Assembly (NCBI GenBank): GCA_964247755.1
Contig: CAXTVX010000008.1
Location: 1-64,000 of the forward strand
DNA: 64,000 nucleotides
Source of the DNA: Lichenicola sp964247755
GTDB lineage: Bacteria > Pseudomonadota > Alphaproteobacteria > Acetobacterales > Acetobacteraceae
Direction of reading: 5' to 3'
A program made the translations under genes and the position numbers. This document shows, piece after piece, positions 27,699 through 35,776 of this stretch (its first letter is position 1; each line of letters starts with the position of its first letter). The notes beneath the pieces were generated by a model. The model was not told the DNA's origin and ran no database searches. It worked only from the letters and a program-made list of their open reading frames with translations.

Positions 27699-28898
27699 TC
27701 AGCGCGGCCGCTGCCGGTCGCAGACCAGGGCGGCCATGGCGCCGGCCAGCATCAGCGCGGTCATGGTCACCGGGTTGCCAGGTGCGGTCCAGCCGACCAG
27801 CACGGTGCTCAGCGCGCCGATGAAGAACACGGTGGTGCCATAGAGGGCCGAGGCGGCTCCCGCGGCGCCGCCATGGCCCAGCACCGAGCCGAGTGCTGCA
27901 CCCGGCAGCAGCAGGCCGAGAAAGGCCATGCAGGCCATCATGCCCAACGCCAGGCCGAGCGCGCCGCCGCCGCCGGTGATCGCCATGCCCAGCATCGCGG
28001 TGGCGGCGGCGACCAGGCCCAGGCTGCCGCAGGTCAGGGCGCGGTCGAGCCCGATCCGGGCGACCAGGCGGGCATTGCCCTGGGTACCGACGATGTAGCC
28101 GATGGCGTTCAGGATGAACACCGCGCCGAAGGTGGTGGGGCTGAGGCGGTAGTGGCCCAGGAACACCGGCGGCGCCCCGGCCAGGAAGGAGAACAGGCTG
28201 AAGGTGCCGAAGCCGCCTTCCAGCGCGTGGGTGCGGAAGGAACGGCCGCGCCAGGCGATGATGTAGCCGACGGCCGTGTTGCCGATCCGCAGCCGTCCGT
28301 GCTGGTGCGGGCGCAGGGTTTCCGGCAGGAAGCGGTAGATCAGCACCGAGCACAGCAGGCCGTAGGCGGCGGCGATCCAGAAGATGGCGCGCCAGTTCCA
28401 GTGCTGGGCGATCAGCGCCCCCAGGGTCGGCGCCAGCACCGGCACCACGCCCATGACCATCACCATGCGGCCGATCATGCGGGCCGCCTCGGCGCCGTCC
28501 TTGACCACGTCGGCGATCACCGCGCGCGGGATCACCAAGCTGGCGGCGGCGCCCACCGCGGCCCAGAGCCGCCACCAGGACAGGTGGGTCATGGTGTCGG
28601 CGAGCGCGCAGCCGATCGAGGCCAGGGTGTAGACGACGGTGCCGATCAACAGCGGCAGGCGCCGCCCGTAGCTGTCGGCGAGCGGGCCGTGGGTGATCTG
28701 GCCGAACGACAAGCCGAGGAACCAGGCGGCGAGCGTCAGCTGGACCTCGCCCGGCCGTGCTTCGAGCGTCGCCTTGATGGCAGGAAAAGCGGGGAGGTAC
28801 ATGTCGGTCGAGATCGGGCCGACCGCGGTCAGCAGTGCCAGAAGCACCGTGATCAGGATCGGAGAACGTGTTGCCTCGCGCGCGCGCTGCCTAGACAC
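27699..28898 (-). CDS. Bcr/CflA-family multidrug MFS transporter
   Basis: A 399-residue, twelve-helix drug:proton antiporter. The first helix has ITVLLALLTAVGPISTDMYL, the signature of the Bcr/CflA group, and motif A is seen as GPLADSYGRRLPLL. Helix 5 has the antiporter-type GAAASLVIPRAVIADV. I chose the GTG at 28898 because ggaagggg precedes it; an in-frame ATG at 28967 adds an unlikely Gly/Pro tail. Substrate unknown, possibly antibiotics or sulfonamides. Confidence 0.88.
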   Translation of the reverse strand: MSRQRAREATRSPILITVLLALLTAVGPISTDMYLPAFPAIKATLEARPGEVQLTLAAWFLGLSFGQITHGPLADSYGRRLPLLIGTVVYTLASIGCALADTMTHLSWWRLWAAVGAAASLVIPRAVIADVVKDGAEAARMIGRMVMVMGVVPVLAPTLGALIAQHWNWRAIFWIAAAYGLLCSVLIYRFLPETLRPHQHGRLRIGNTAVGYIIAWRGRSFRTHALEGGFGTFSLFSFLAGAPPVFLGHYRLSPTTFGAVFILNAIGYIVGTQGNARLVARIGLDRALTCGSLGLVAAATAMLGMAITGGGGALGLALGMMACMAFLGLLLPGAALGSVLGHGGAAGAASALYGTTVFFIGALSTVLVGWTAPGNPVTMTALMLAGAMAALVCDRQRPR

Positions 28899-29012
28899 GC
28901 CATCACCCCTTCCGCCAGGCCAGCCTTCAACCAGACCGGGCGGATCATGGCCGGTTCGGGCGGACATGGCGACAGGGGAGCGGCGCGATCCGGGTGGACT
29001 TCGTGGCAGCGC

Positions 29013-29041
29013 TTGCTTTTGTTCCTGTTGTGTTCTTGTAT
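29013..29041 (+). promoter_or_regulatory. Sigma70-like promoter for the small gene at 29094
   Basis: ttgctt (29013-29018) and ttgtat (29036-29041) are separated by 17 bases in a locally T-rich stretch. A perfect ribosome site (aggaggtgaac) follows at once at 29042. Confidence 0.45.
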
Positions 29042-29093
29042 AGGAGGTGAACATGATGTCCCGTCGGGTGGATGGACAGGCCGGAGGTCAGGG

Positions 29094-29291
29094 ATGCCAG
29101 ACGAAGCCGGTCCGTCGCCCCTGCTGCCGCTCGGCCTTCGCGATACCGCCGAGGCGCTGCAGCACGCGCTCGCGCTGCGCCGGACCGGCCTGGCACGGGA
29201 TGCAATGACGAACGCGCTGAACGGGGTGGTGGCGGAACTGCTCGCGGAAGCGTTGATCTCGGCCGGCTACGTGGTGTCGATCCGGCGCTGA
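29094..29291 (+). CDS. Small helical hypothetical protein, 65 aa
   Basis: Reads MPDEAGPSPLLPLGLRDTAE and continues as amphipathic helices ending in ISAGYVVSIRR. The ATG at 29094 has ggagg 8 bases upstream. A stronger ribosome site (29042-29052) precedes a different ATG pair at 29053 in another frame, so a short overlapping leader frame may exist. No family recognised. Confidence 0.5.
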   Translation: MPDEAGPSPLLPLGLRDTAEALQHALALRRTGLARDAMTNALNGVVAELLAEALISAGYVVSIRR

Positions 29292-29586
29292 GGCGCGGCC
29301 CCGGCAACCGGGGTGCGGCGGCGTGGCCATCGCGGAATGGCGACGCAGGTGTTCCGGTGGGTGCCGCCTTGGCTGCCGATGGCATCCTGGCCGACGTGGA
29401 TGCGGTTGCTGCGATTCCGGCATGGCGTGACGGGATGGAGCGCATCGCGGCCGCGACGATCCCGTCGTGATCCCGACGCCGGTCCACGAGACGGGGTTCC
29501 GGGGTCCGGGACCGCGCGGGTGTCCACCGTGCAGCGCGCGATCGATGGAAAGCGGGCGCTCCCGGATGCCGTCCGCAGCGGCGGTG
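29292..29586. other. Intergenic stretch, nothing recognised
   Basis: About 295 bases between convergent genes. No domain, hairpin with T-run or good start site was seen. Confidence 0.35.
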
Positions 29587-30219
29587 TCAGGCAGGTCGCG
29601 GCTTCTTCCTAGCCCCCGGCCCGGATTTTCCTGTCGGTTTTGCGGAAGCCTTGGCGGGCGCCACTCGCGCGGCATCGCTTCGGTCGTCGCCGGCCTCGGC
29701 CTCGGCCGCCGCGGCGAACATGGCGGCGAGAAGCGTCCGGCGCAGCTTCTCCTCAGCGGGCGCTTCCGCGGGGGCCGCATCGGCCATGGTCCTGGGCGGG
29801 GCCGGCTCGGGTGTCGCGTCGGCCGGCGCACCGGTCGAAGGACATGGATCGCGACCCTCGCGGAAGCCGTAGAGGATGAAGTGCAGGAACGGGTTCAGGG
29901 GCGAGGTGCGCACGTCCGGGTTCGCGGCGAGGTAGCGCCTGGTGTCGAAGAAGGCGTTCGGGTTCCGGCCCTCCCCTGCGCCATGGTCGAGGTAGTGCTG
30001 GACCGGATCGAGCTGCGCCCTGGCGACGTCCTCGTGTTGCCGAAGATACCAGTCGGAGTCGAACAGGAGCGGTCTCATGTCACGCTCCGGTTGCACGGCC
30101 GGCGGTGGCCGCCTGCCGATCCGGGGTGCACCGTCGCGCGAACGGAGGGCGGCCGGTCCGTCTGTCGGTGGCGCCTGCGGCCTGACGGCAGCCTTGTCCG
30201 AGGTGTCGTTGACCGGCAT
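29587..30219 (-). CDS. Protein with glycosyltransferase-associated FD-x-x-x-YL repeats
   Basis: A 210-residue protein. Residues 52-126 hold two copies of the short repeat often attached to bacterial glycosyltransferases: FDSDWYLRQHEDVA ... HYLDHGAGEGRNP and FDTRRYLAANPDV ... HFILYGFREGRDP. The N-terminal 45 and C-terminal 85 residues are Ala/Pro/Lys-rich and probably disordered. No catalytic domain is present, so this is a stand-alone repeat protein or a fragment. The start at 30219 (MPVNDTSDK) is tentative; Met48 (MRPLLFDSDWYL) is an alternative. Confidence 0.65.
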   Translation of the reverse strand: MPVNDTSDKAAVRPQAPPTDGPAALRSRDGAPRIGRRPPPAVQPERDMRPLLFDSDWYLRQHEDVARAQLDPVQHYLDHGAGEGRNPNAFFDTRRYLAANPDVRTSPLNPFLHFILYGFREGRDPCPSTGAPADATPEPAPPRTMADAAPAEAPAEEKLRRTLLAAMFAAAAEAEAGDDRSDAARVAPAKASAKPTGKSGPGARKKPRPA

Positions 30220-30245
30220 CGGCGGTGTCCTCCGTGGGGTGGGCG

Positions 30246-30785
30246 TCACGATTGCCGCCTCGCCTGCCATTGCGCCGCCGTCTGGGCGTAGAGATCGGTC
30301 GAGCGGTCGTTGAACGGTGCCGGCAGTTGCACCGGTCCTCGCCGCGTCGAGCCGAGCTTCCCGGCCACGGCGACCGACGCCGCGTTCTCCGGGTCGATGA
30401 GGTGGATCACTTCGGGCCAGCCCAGCGCCTCGAACGCCCAGTGCATGGCCGCCATGGCTGCTTCCGCGGCATAGCCGCGCTTCCAGGCGTCCCGATGCAG
30501 CGCCCAGCCGACCTCCGGCCCTGGCCAGTCCGCGGGCCACCAGGGTCCGACCCGGCCGATCCAGCGGCCCGTGCTGCGCTCGACGACGGAGAACATGCCG
30601 AAGCCGTGCAGCGCCCAGCTGCCGGCGGTCGAGGTCATGGAGCGCCAGGCGGCGAAGGGAGGTTGTGCGCCTCCGACGAAGCGTATGGCCTCGGGATCGG
30701 CGCTGCACTCCATCCAGCGGGCGAGGTCGGAGTCGACGGGCGGACGCAGGATCAGGCGGGGCGTTTCGAGGACCGGAAGGGACAT
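30246..30785 (-). CDS. GNAT N-acetyltransferase, RimJ/RimL type
   Basis: A 179-residue acetyltransferase. It opens LETPRLILRPPVDSDL, typical of Acetyltransf_3/RimJ proteins, and has the acetyl-CoA loop region in ALHRDAWKRGYAAEAA with the late strand VIHLIDPENAASVAVAGKLG. Such enzymes acetylate N-termini, amino sugars or antibiotics; the acceptor cannot be predicted. The start at 30785 sits right before this domain. Gene 29587-30219 follows 26 bases later on the same strand. Confidence 0.85.
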   Translation of the reverse strand: MSLPVLETPRLILRPPVDSDLARWMECSADPEAIRFVGGAQPPFAAWRSMTSTAGSWALHGFGMFSVVERSTGRWIGRVGPWWPADWPGPEVGWALHRDAWKRGYAAEAAMAAMHWAFEALGWPEVIHLIDPENAASVAVAGKLGSTRRGPVQLPAPFNDRSTDLYAQTAAQWQARRQS

Positions 30786-32389
30786 GGGAGGGCCTGGGGA
30801 TGCGGTGACCACGGCAGCGCAGGATCATCGGTCGGGGTGTGGGGAGCTCGACGCGCCGTCGGTGACCGATGCACGGTGAGGGTCACGAGGACGATCAACT
30901 CAACCGGAGCAAAGACAACGACTTGTTCAGCCTGATCTTGCTTCCATATTATCACTTATGACAAGTCACGATAGAAAATAGGTTGGTAGGCCTCTGGTCT
31001 CTTGGCAAGCGGCGCTTAGCGTCGTGGATCAATTCCGAGCAAGGTGGTGGTCGAAGCCAGGGAATGGCAGGCTGAGTGATCTTCCTGCAATCGTCGGTGG
31101 CGCCGCCACTGACATTCCTAGCTCGCAACGGGTCATCAGGACGTTCATACGTTTCTCGAAACGGTCTCCTTGAAGAGATGCGGGTCGGACGACGGTTTCT
31201 GCGCGGAGCATGAGGAAGATGAGATCGTGTCCATCATCTACCGCTCCATGGAAGCGGCACGGGAGGGAACGGCAACACCAGCTTGCGCTTGATGCCTTCG
31301 ATCGGAACACGACAAGCCCTACAGCAAGCGCTGTATGAGATGATTTTCTGCGTGATGCGGATGTGCTTGACGTGGCAGAGGGTCGATCGGTGGTGAAGGC
31401 AGGACCACTTCTTATGTCCATGTTCCTTCCGGGCTTTTCAGGATGTGGCTGCGCCTCCGACACGAACCGGCTACTCTGACCCAGGTCCTGCGCTTGGCGG
31501 CCTCATGAACCACTATGCAATTGTTGCTTTGGGCGCCTTGCTCGATTCGAGCGCTGGGATCCGATCAAGGGCGACGTCATACGCCGTCCGGATGGTCCTG
31601 TAGCCGGTCCTTGATGAAGCCCGCCCAGGTCTGCAGGAACCCTCTGGCATTCCTCTCGATCTCGGAGCGAAAGATGCGGGGGGATCCGCTTCGTGATACC
31701 GGCCACGCTTGCGACGTTCAACACGTCTTCTTGAAACCGTCCAGGGGAGGGTCGCTACCGGGCTACAAACGCGCCGATCGAAACATCGCGCGCTGCCACA
31801 CCGCAGCAAAACGTCAAGACGATGGATGGACAGCTGATGACGACGTAACGTCAGGGTGGCACATCGTTGGATGATTGTGCGGTCGATCGCAACGATGGTC
31901 GTCCGTCAGCTGGACCGGGTCACTCGGCGCTGCGATCATCTAACACCTATTTCAATGATGCTGTGCGCCATCCTGCTGGATCTGGTGCAGCCTGGCATCG
32001 TGGTGGTGATGGCAGTACGACCGCTGCAAGACGAAACGGGGGCGCGATGATCGTCCATCGTTTCGACGCTTCGCAAAACCCGGAGTAGAATCGCCAGCTG
32101 CCTAGGACAGAGGACCCTGCATTCTGCGCCTGGAAATCCCGGCGGCCCGACGTGGTCCTACCTTCCACAAGATCCCGAACAGCACGGAACACCTCCTCGC
32201 AAGTCCTGGGTGGGTTCCATAGAAGGACCACGCAAAGACCCTACCACGGCCACCTCCCGGCAGGATGAAGAAGATGCCGGGGAGTCGTTGCGATTAGAGC
32301 ATGAATCCGGCCTCTTCGGTCGGCGGTCCTTCACGGTTTCTCAACTTGATTAGGCGAGGCTCACACCTTGAACGAGAGGAGGACCTTCG
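30786..32389. other. Lower-GC, gene-poor stretch of about 1.6 kb
   Basis: The base composition drops visibly compared with its surroundings. Short open frames occur on both strands but break often and show no complete domain. One minus-strand fragment (about 31560-31690) reads RNARGFLQTWAGFIKDRLQD before a stop, which looks like the tail of a lost gene. I see no intact gene, tRNA or insertion sequence here. Confidence 0.5.
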
Positions 32390-32677
32390 ATGCCTGACAG
32401 CCTGGAGGTGTTCCGTCAGCATCGTGCACAACCGGTACCCCACGATCCCGCCCTGGACCACAGGATGACCGTCATCGCCAGCGGCATTGGTCAGAGGCTC
32501 CTCTGCGACCTGTTGATGGACGTTCGGGAGGCTGGGGGCACCGTGAACGACCTCCTGGCGCTGATGGCTCGCCTGACCGCCGACAGCATCCAGTTCTGCT
32601 TCAGGCGGGAGGATCACGAGGTCGCACTGAGGCGGGTGAGCACGGGGGCGGCTCTGCTGCTGAAGGCTGACCGATGA
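32390..32677 (+). CDS. Small hypothetical protein, 95 aa
   Basis: Starts MPDSLEVFRQHRAQPVPHD with gagaggagg 5 bases upstream. It is mainly helical, with GIGQRLLCDLLMDVREAGG and VNDLLALMARLTADS blocks, and no signal or membrane segment. No family recognised. Its last codons overlap the next gene by ATGA, so the two are translated together. Confidence 0.55.
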   Translation: MPDSLEVFRQHRAQPVPHDPALDHRMTVIASGIGQRLLCDLLMDVREAGGTVNDLLALMARLTADSIQFCFRREDHEVALRRVSTGAALLLKADR

Positions 32678-32886
32678 CCGCCCAGCTCCACGATGCCATC
32701 AAGGCGCGCAATGCGGCTGGGACCTGGGTTATGGTGTCGGTTGCCGACATCTTCTGCATCTCTGCCGATGACGATGAAACCGACTCCACCCTGCTGACCC
32801 TGCGGGACGAGAGCGTGGTGACGCTCCCCGAGGCTTACGAGGAGGTGCTTGATCGGATCGTCGCCAGTTGGTCGGACCACAAGTGA
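32674..32886 (+). CDS. Small hypothetical protein, 70 aa
   Basis: Overlaps the previous gene by four bases (atga). It reads VSVADIFCISADDDETDSTL, then LTLRDESVVTLPEAYEEVLDRI: a short beta-rich unit followed by a helix, the layout seen in FlbD-like and plasmid-borne small proteins that present a threshold or start codon-like strand. That resemblance is only structural; the function is unknown. Confidence 0.5.
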   Translation: MTAQLHDAIKARNAAGTWVMVSVADIFCISADDDETDSTLLTLRDESVVTLPEAYEEVLDRIVASWSDHK

Positions 32887-33194
32887 CTAGGGCGGCGCTG
32901 CCGCGACAAGCATTGGAATGAGCCGCCCGACGACCGGGCGACGTCCATCTCCAGACCTCTAGAGGAAGAAGAAGCTTAAGGGGAGTCGTTGCGGCCCTCT
33001 CGATGCACCCGGCCTGGCGGTCCGACCACAGTTTGAGGACCGGTTGTCGCCGCTGTGGATGCTGCGCCTCATCGACCGTAACGACCCGCATGAGGTCCCG
33101 TCCTGGCTCCCGCCCACAGCCCGCAAAGCAGATTTCCAGTCTTGGGGATCGCTGAGTTCAAGTAGGGTGTCATAAGAACGACTGCAGCGGCTTC
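32887..33194. other. Intergenic stretch, nothing recognised
   Basis: About 300 bases with no convincing start or domain, still within the lower-GC region. Confidence 0.35.
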
Positions 33195-33569
33195 GTGCGG
33201 GCAATGGGTGCTGCCTTGGTCGAAGCGCCGAAGCTCGATCCATTTCGCTGCTTTGACAACGACCCTGCTGCGCCCCGCGCGCTCATAGAAGTCAGTCGGG
33301 ATCGGGTCGGGGCTTCCCTCTGGACCGCAGACCGAAGGCGCGACATCAAGGCGGGGGACCATATGGCCCCAGGTCGGCTTGCGACAAAGCCGCGCCTGGA
33401 GACGCCGCTTCCCAGTGCGCTTGATAGCCTGAAGAGGCTACGAAATGAGGTTGCGCATGCACCCATGCCGCCGAACATTTCTGGCATCTCCGAAGTCGCG
33501 CTTCAGGATTCGGACCTGCCGAGCGCCGTGACGATGTCTCCAGAGGGTCGTCCAACGCGCTGTCATTGA
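33195..33569 (+). CDS. Hypothetical protein with HEPN-like LRNEVAH motif, possibly a fragment
   Basis: A 124-residue frame starting at GTG 33195 (or ATG 33204). Residues 75-100 read ALDSLKRLRNEVAHAPMPP, the helical R-N-x-x-x-H pattern of HEPN-type domains and DUF4145-like proteins, found in toxin and antiviral genes. The N-terminal part is compositionally ordinary and no partner antitoxin follows. The short length and lack of a strong ribosome site suggest a degraded gene. Confidence 0.35.
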   Translation: MRAMGAALVEAPKLDPFRCFDNDPAAPRALIEVSRDRVGASLWTADRRRDIKAGDHMAPGRLATKPRLETPLPSALDSLKRLRNEVAHAPMPPNISGISEVALQDSDLPSAVTMSPEGRPTRCH

Positions 33570-33747
33570 CAATGGACCAGCCTTCATCAGCTCGATCCAA
33601 GCGATCGGAGCCGGCAACGATCCACGCCCAACGCGCTGCCATTTCCTGTGCCTTGGAGGGCGCCACAGCGGTCACATCAAGGCGCCGTTCCCGTTCCGCT
33701 CCTAGTCCTGCCCAGCGCGTAAGTGCGTCCGCCCAAGCCTTTGCCAT
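33541..33747 (-). pseudogene. Possible gene remnant on the minus strand
   Basis: From 33747 the minus strand reads MAKAWADALTRWAGLGAERE, then AQEMAARWAWIVAGSDRLDR, which is more protein-like than its surroundings. The frame runs on to 33346 but becomes compositionally odd and overlaps the HEPN-like frame. I recognise no family. Confidence 0.25.
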
Positions 33748-33972
33748 GTGTTTCCATCGGGGGTCCCGAGGGTGATCTTGATGATGTCGGATGACTGCCC
33801 GGAGGCAGCCCGGATGCGCGATGGGATGTTCTTGCGAAAGTGGAGGACGCCGTTCGCGGATCCTCCCGGGGCTGGCTCATGTGGATCGTCGCCATGGCCG
33901 GTGTGGCCAGGAACACCTCAGACAGCCGGCAGATCTGGCTTCCAGGAAGATCAGCCCCTCGGCGACCAGGTA

Positions 33973-34044
33973 TGCCGGGTGAGGGATTTGAACCCCCGAC
34001 CTTCGGTTTACAAAACCGCTGCACTACCACTGTGCTAACCCGGC
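33973..34044 (-). tRNA. tRNA-Thr (anticodon UGU)
   Basis: The minus strand gives a 72-base cloverleaf: acceptor GCCGGGT pairing ACCCGGC, D arm GCAC/GTGC with loop AGTGGTA, anticodon loop TTTGTAA (anticodon TGT) and T arm GGGGG-TTCAAAT-CCCTC, discriminator A. CCA is not encoded. The anticodon stem closes with a G-A mismatch at its outer pair. Its 3' end faces the lower-GC region to the left. Confidence 0.95.
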
Positions 34045-34499
34045 GAGGTGTCGACTCCCGCTGGCGTCATATCCGGCGCCGAGGGACCGGATCGGCTGCC
34101 GGTCGCGGGCGCGCGGCCACGCGCGGCTTTTTGTGGCTTGCTTCGGGCGCATCGTCAACCCGACCGATCCAGTCGCGGGCGCGGGTCGGAGGCAGGAGAC
34201 AATACCGGCACGAGCAATGGTTGTATCGACAGCAGGTTGCGGCGGTCGGATGGAACACGCGCAAATATCGCAGGAACGGGGAACTGCCGCAGGACCCTGT
34301 CGTCACAGATCACGTGGTCGGGTGTCACGGCATGATTGCAGCGGATGAACAGCATTGACGATCCGTTGTTCCCATCAACCGGGTGCTTGCGATACGAGCA
34401 AGGCAACGGTGACTTGCAAACTTGCCAGCCGCCGCGCATCAGGTCATGGAGGCTAGGGCCTCCCGAAATCACCGCCGAACGTATCGAAGGACATCGAGC
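34045..34499. other. Intergenic stretch upstream of the AT-hook gene
   Basis: About 450 bases. It is lower in GC in its middle (34190-34400) and should hold promoters for tRNA-Thr (minus) and the gene at 34500 (plus). No further gene seen. Confidence 0.4.
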
Positions 34500-34904
34500 A
34501 TGGCTCGCACGACGACACCCACCCGCTCCTCTTCCAGGCGTGCAGCCGAGCCGGCACCCAGGAAGCGTCTCGGACGGCCGCCCGGATCGAAGAACCGCGT
34601 TCCGGCCAAGGCGACGCCCAGTGCCGCACGGGCGACCCGCAAGGCTCCGGCCGCACCGCGGCTGAGCAAGGCGGAACTCGAAGCGCAGCTGGTCAAGCTG
34701 GAGCGCACCGTGGCCCGGCTGCGCAAGCAGAACGCGGCGCTGAAGCAGGCAGCCGAGGAAGCCGCCGCGGCACCCGCACCGGAGCCGGTGCCGGAACGCA
34801 AGCCGAGGCGGGCGGCGGCCGCGCCGAGACCGGCGCGCGGGCGTCGGAACGCGGCGGCCGAGGCCGAGGCAATCCCGGTGGAACTCGACGACGCCGAGGC
34901 CTGA
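34500..34904 (+). CDS. AT-hook / coiled-coil putative DNA-binding protein
   Basis: A 134-residue basic protein. Residues 22-30 read RLGRPPGSKNR, an AT-hook-type minor-groove motif. Residues ~55-90 (LSKAELEAQLVKLERTVARL) form a predicted coiled coil. The rest is Ala/Pro/Arg-rich. This suggests a small dimeric nucleoid- or operator-binding protein. The start at 34500 is preceded by aagga. It is followed 7 bases later by an XRE-type regulator on the same strand, so the two probably form one unit. Confidence 0.6.
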   Translation: MARTTTPTRSSSRRAAEPAPRKRLGRPPGSKNRVPAKATPSAARATRKAPAAPRLSKAELEAQLVKLERTVARLRKQNAALKQAAEEAAAAPAPEPVPERKPRRAAAAPRPARGRRNAAAEAEAIPVELDDAEA

Positions 34905-34911
34905 TCGGGTC

Positions 34912-35313
34912 TTGAGCATCGCAGCGCGGCTGCAGGGACGCCTCGACCGGCTCGGGCTGGAGCCCGATCAGGCTGCGCGCGTTGCCGGCGTGCCGGCCGA
35001 ACTGATGCGTCGGATCCTGGCGGACCAGGCACCGCTGCCGCGCGGACAGCGCCTGGTGAAGCTGGCCGACGCGCTGGAAACCTCGGTGTCCTACCTGATC
35101 GGGCTCGATCCGGACGCTCCGGTTCCGCCCGAGTTCCTGCAGGAGGACCAGGGCGCGCTCGGCCTGCTCGCCCTCGACGAGGGGGCGATCCTGCGCGCGT
35201 ACCGGCGGCTGGACGTATCGTCGCGTGCAGCACTGCTCCGGGTGGTGCTGAAGATGTCGCCGGAACCGGAAGAGATGGAACGCAAGCCGTTGCAGCGGGC
35301 GCCACGGAACTAG
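34912..35313 (+). CDS. XRE-family helix-turn-helix regulator
   Basis: A 133-residue protein with an N-terminal Cro/C1-type HTH at residues ~5-65: ARLQGRLDRLGLEPDQAARV, GVPAELMRRILADQ and LVKLADALETSVSYLIGLD. The C-terminal part is helical (ILRAYRRLDVSSRAALLRVV). It begins at a TTG (34912) only 7 bases after the previous stop, so translation is probably coupled. The target is unknown. A partial dispersed repeat starts at its stop codon. Confidence 0.75.
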   Translation: MSIAARLQGRLDRLGLEPDQAARVAGVPAELMRRILADQAPLPRGQRLVKLADALETSVSYLIGLDPDAPVPPEFLQEDQGALGLLALDEGAILRAYRRLDVSSRAALLRVVLKMSPEPEEMERKPLQRAPRN

Positions 35314-35314
35314 G

Positions 35315-35357
35315 ACATCATCCAATCGACCGAGCCGGTTCGATCGGATGATGCTCA
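35315..35357 (-). repeat. Partial inverted copy of the 104-bp repeat
   Basis: catcatccaatcgaccgagc ... gatcggatgatgctcaa matches the complement of the left end of the repeats at 23207-23414. The same segment with the same rightward extension (caaggcga) is present at the end of the copy at 35668-35771. Confidence 0.65.
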
Positions 35358-35429
35358 AGGCGACCTGTTCATTCAGCCGCTGATGGCGCGCGCTGGCATG
35401 CGCGGGCGCGATCCGGCTAGGGTGGAGGA

Positions 35430-35669
35430 ATGCGATTCCCCTCCATCCTCTCCGTTGTGGCTCTTCTCGGGATCGCCGGCTGCGCGTCCGCGCCGGACCA
35501 TCCGCGCGGCGCTCTCGACCTGTCGGACGATCCCGGCCCGTCGCCGAGCCCGGCGCGGTCGAACGGACTGCCGAACGGGCCGCATCGTGGCGGGACCGTC
35601 GGCGGGCTTCCGGGTGCCGGCGTGAATGCCGGCTCCGATGGCGCTGCCGGCGGGACGCCTGGCTTCTAG
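35430..35669 (+). CDS. Small lipoprotein, 79 aa
   Basis: Starts MRFPSILSVVALLGIAGCAS with ggagg 2-3 bases from the ATG. The lipobox L-G-I-A-G-C puts the lipidated Cys at residue 18. The mature 60 residues are Gly/Pro/Asn/Ser-rich and unstructured. Function unknown. Its stop codon lies at the left end of an inverted 104-bp repeat. Confidence 0.65.
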   Translation: MRFPSILSVVALLGIAGCASAPDHPRGALDLSDDPGPSPSPARSNGLPNGPHRGGTVGGLPGAGVNAGSDGAAGGTPGF

Positions 35670-35771
35670 AGCATGATCCGTCCGCGTTGGCTCACGGAGC
35701 ATGCTCCAGCACGTCGTCTTGTCGAGCATCTTCATCCGATCGGCCGAGCCGGTTCGATCGGATGATGCTCA
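35668..35771 (-). repeat. 104-bp intergenic repeat, inverted copy
   Basis: The complement of this segment follows the repeats at 23207-23414 from end to end: gagcatgatccgtccgcg ... ttggctcacggagcatgctcc ... gagcatcttcatccgatcgg ... ggttcgatcggatgatgctc. Confidence 0.75.
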
Positions 35772-35776
35772 AGGCG

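Noticed and set aside
30870..30900. Possible second copy of the tRNA-Thr end (ggtgaggg) as an attachment site
   Set aside because: Only eight bases match; this is within chance.
31029..31463. A 144-codon minus-strand frame in the low-GC block
   Set aside because: No domain, no ribosome site, Ser/Arg-rich start; not distinguishable from chance.
33677..34030. Minus-strand protein containing KPKVGGSNPSPG
   Set aside because: That peptide is the well-known false translation of a tRNA gene; the tRNA-Thr lies there.
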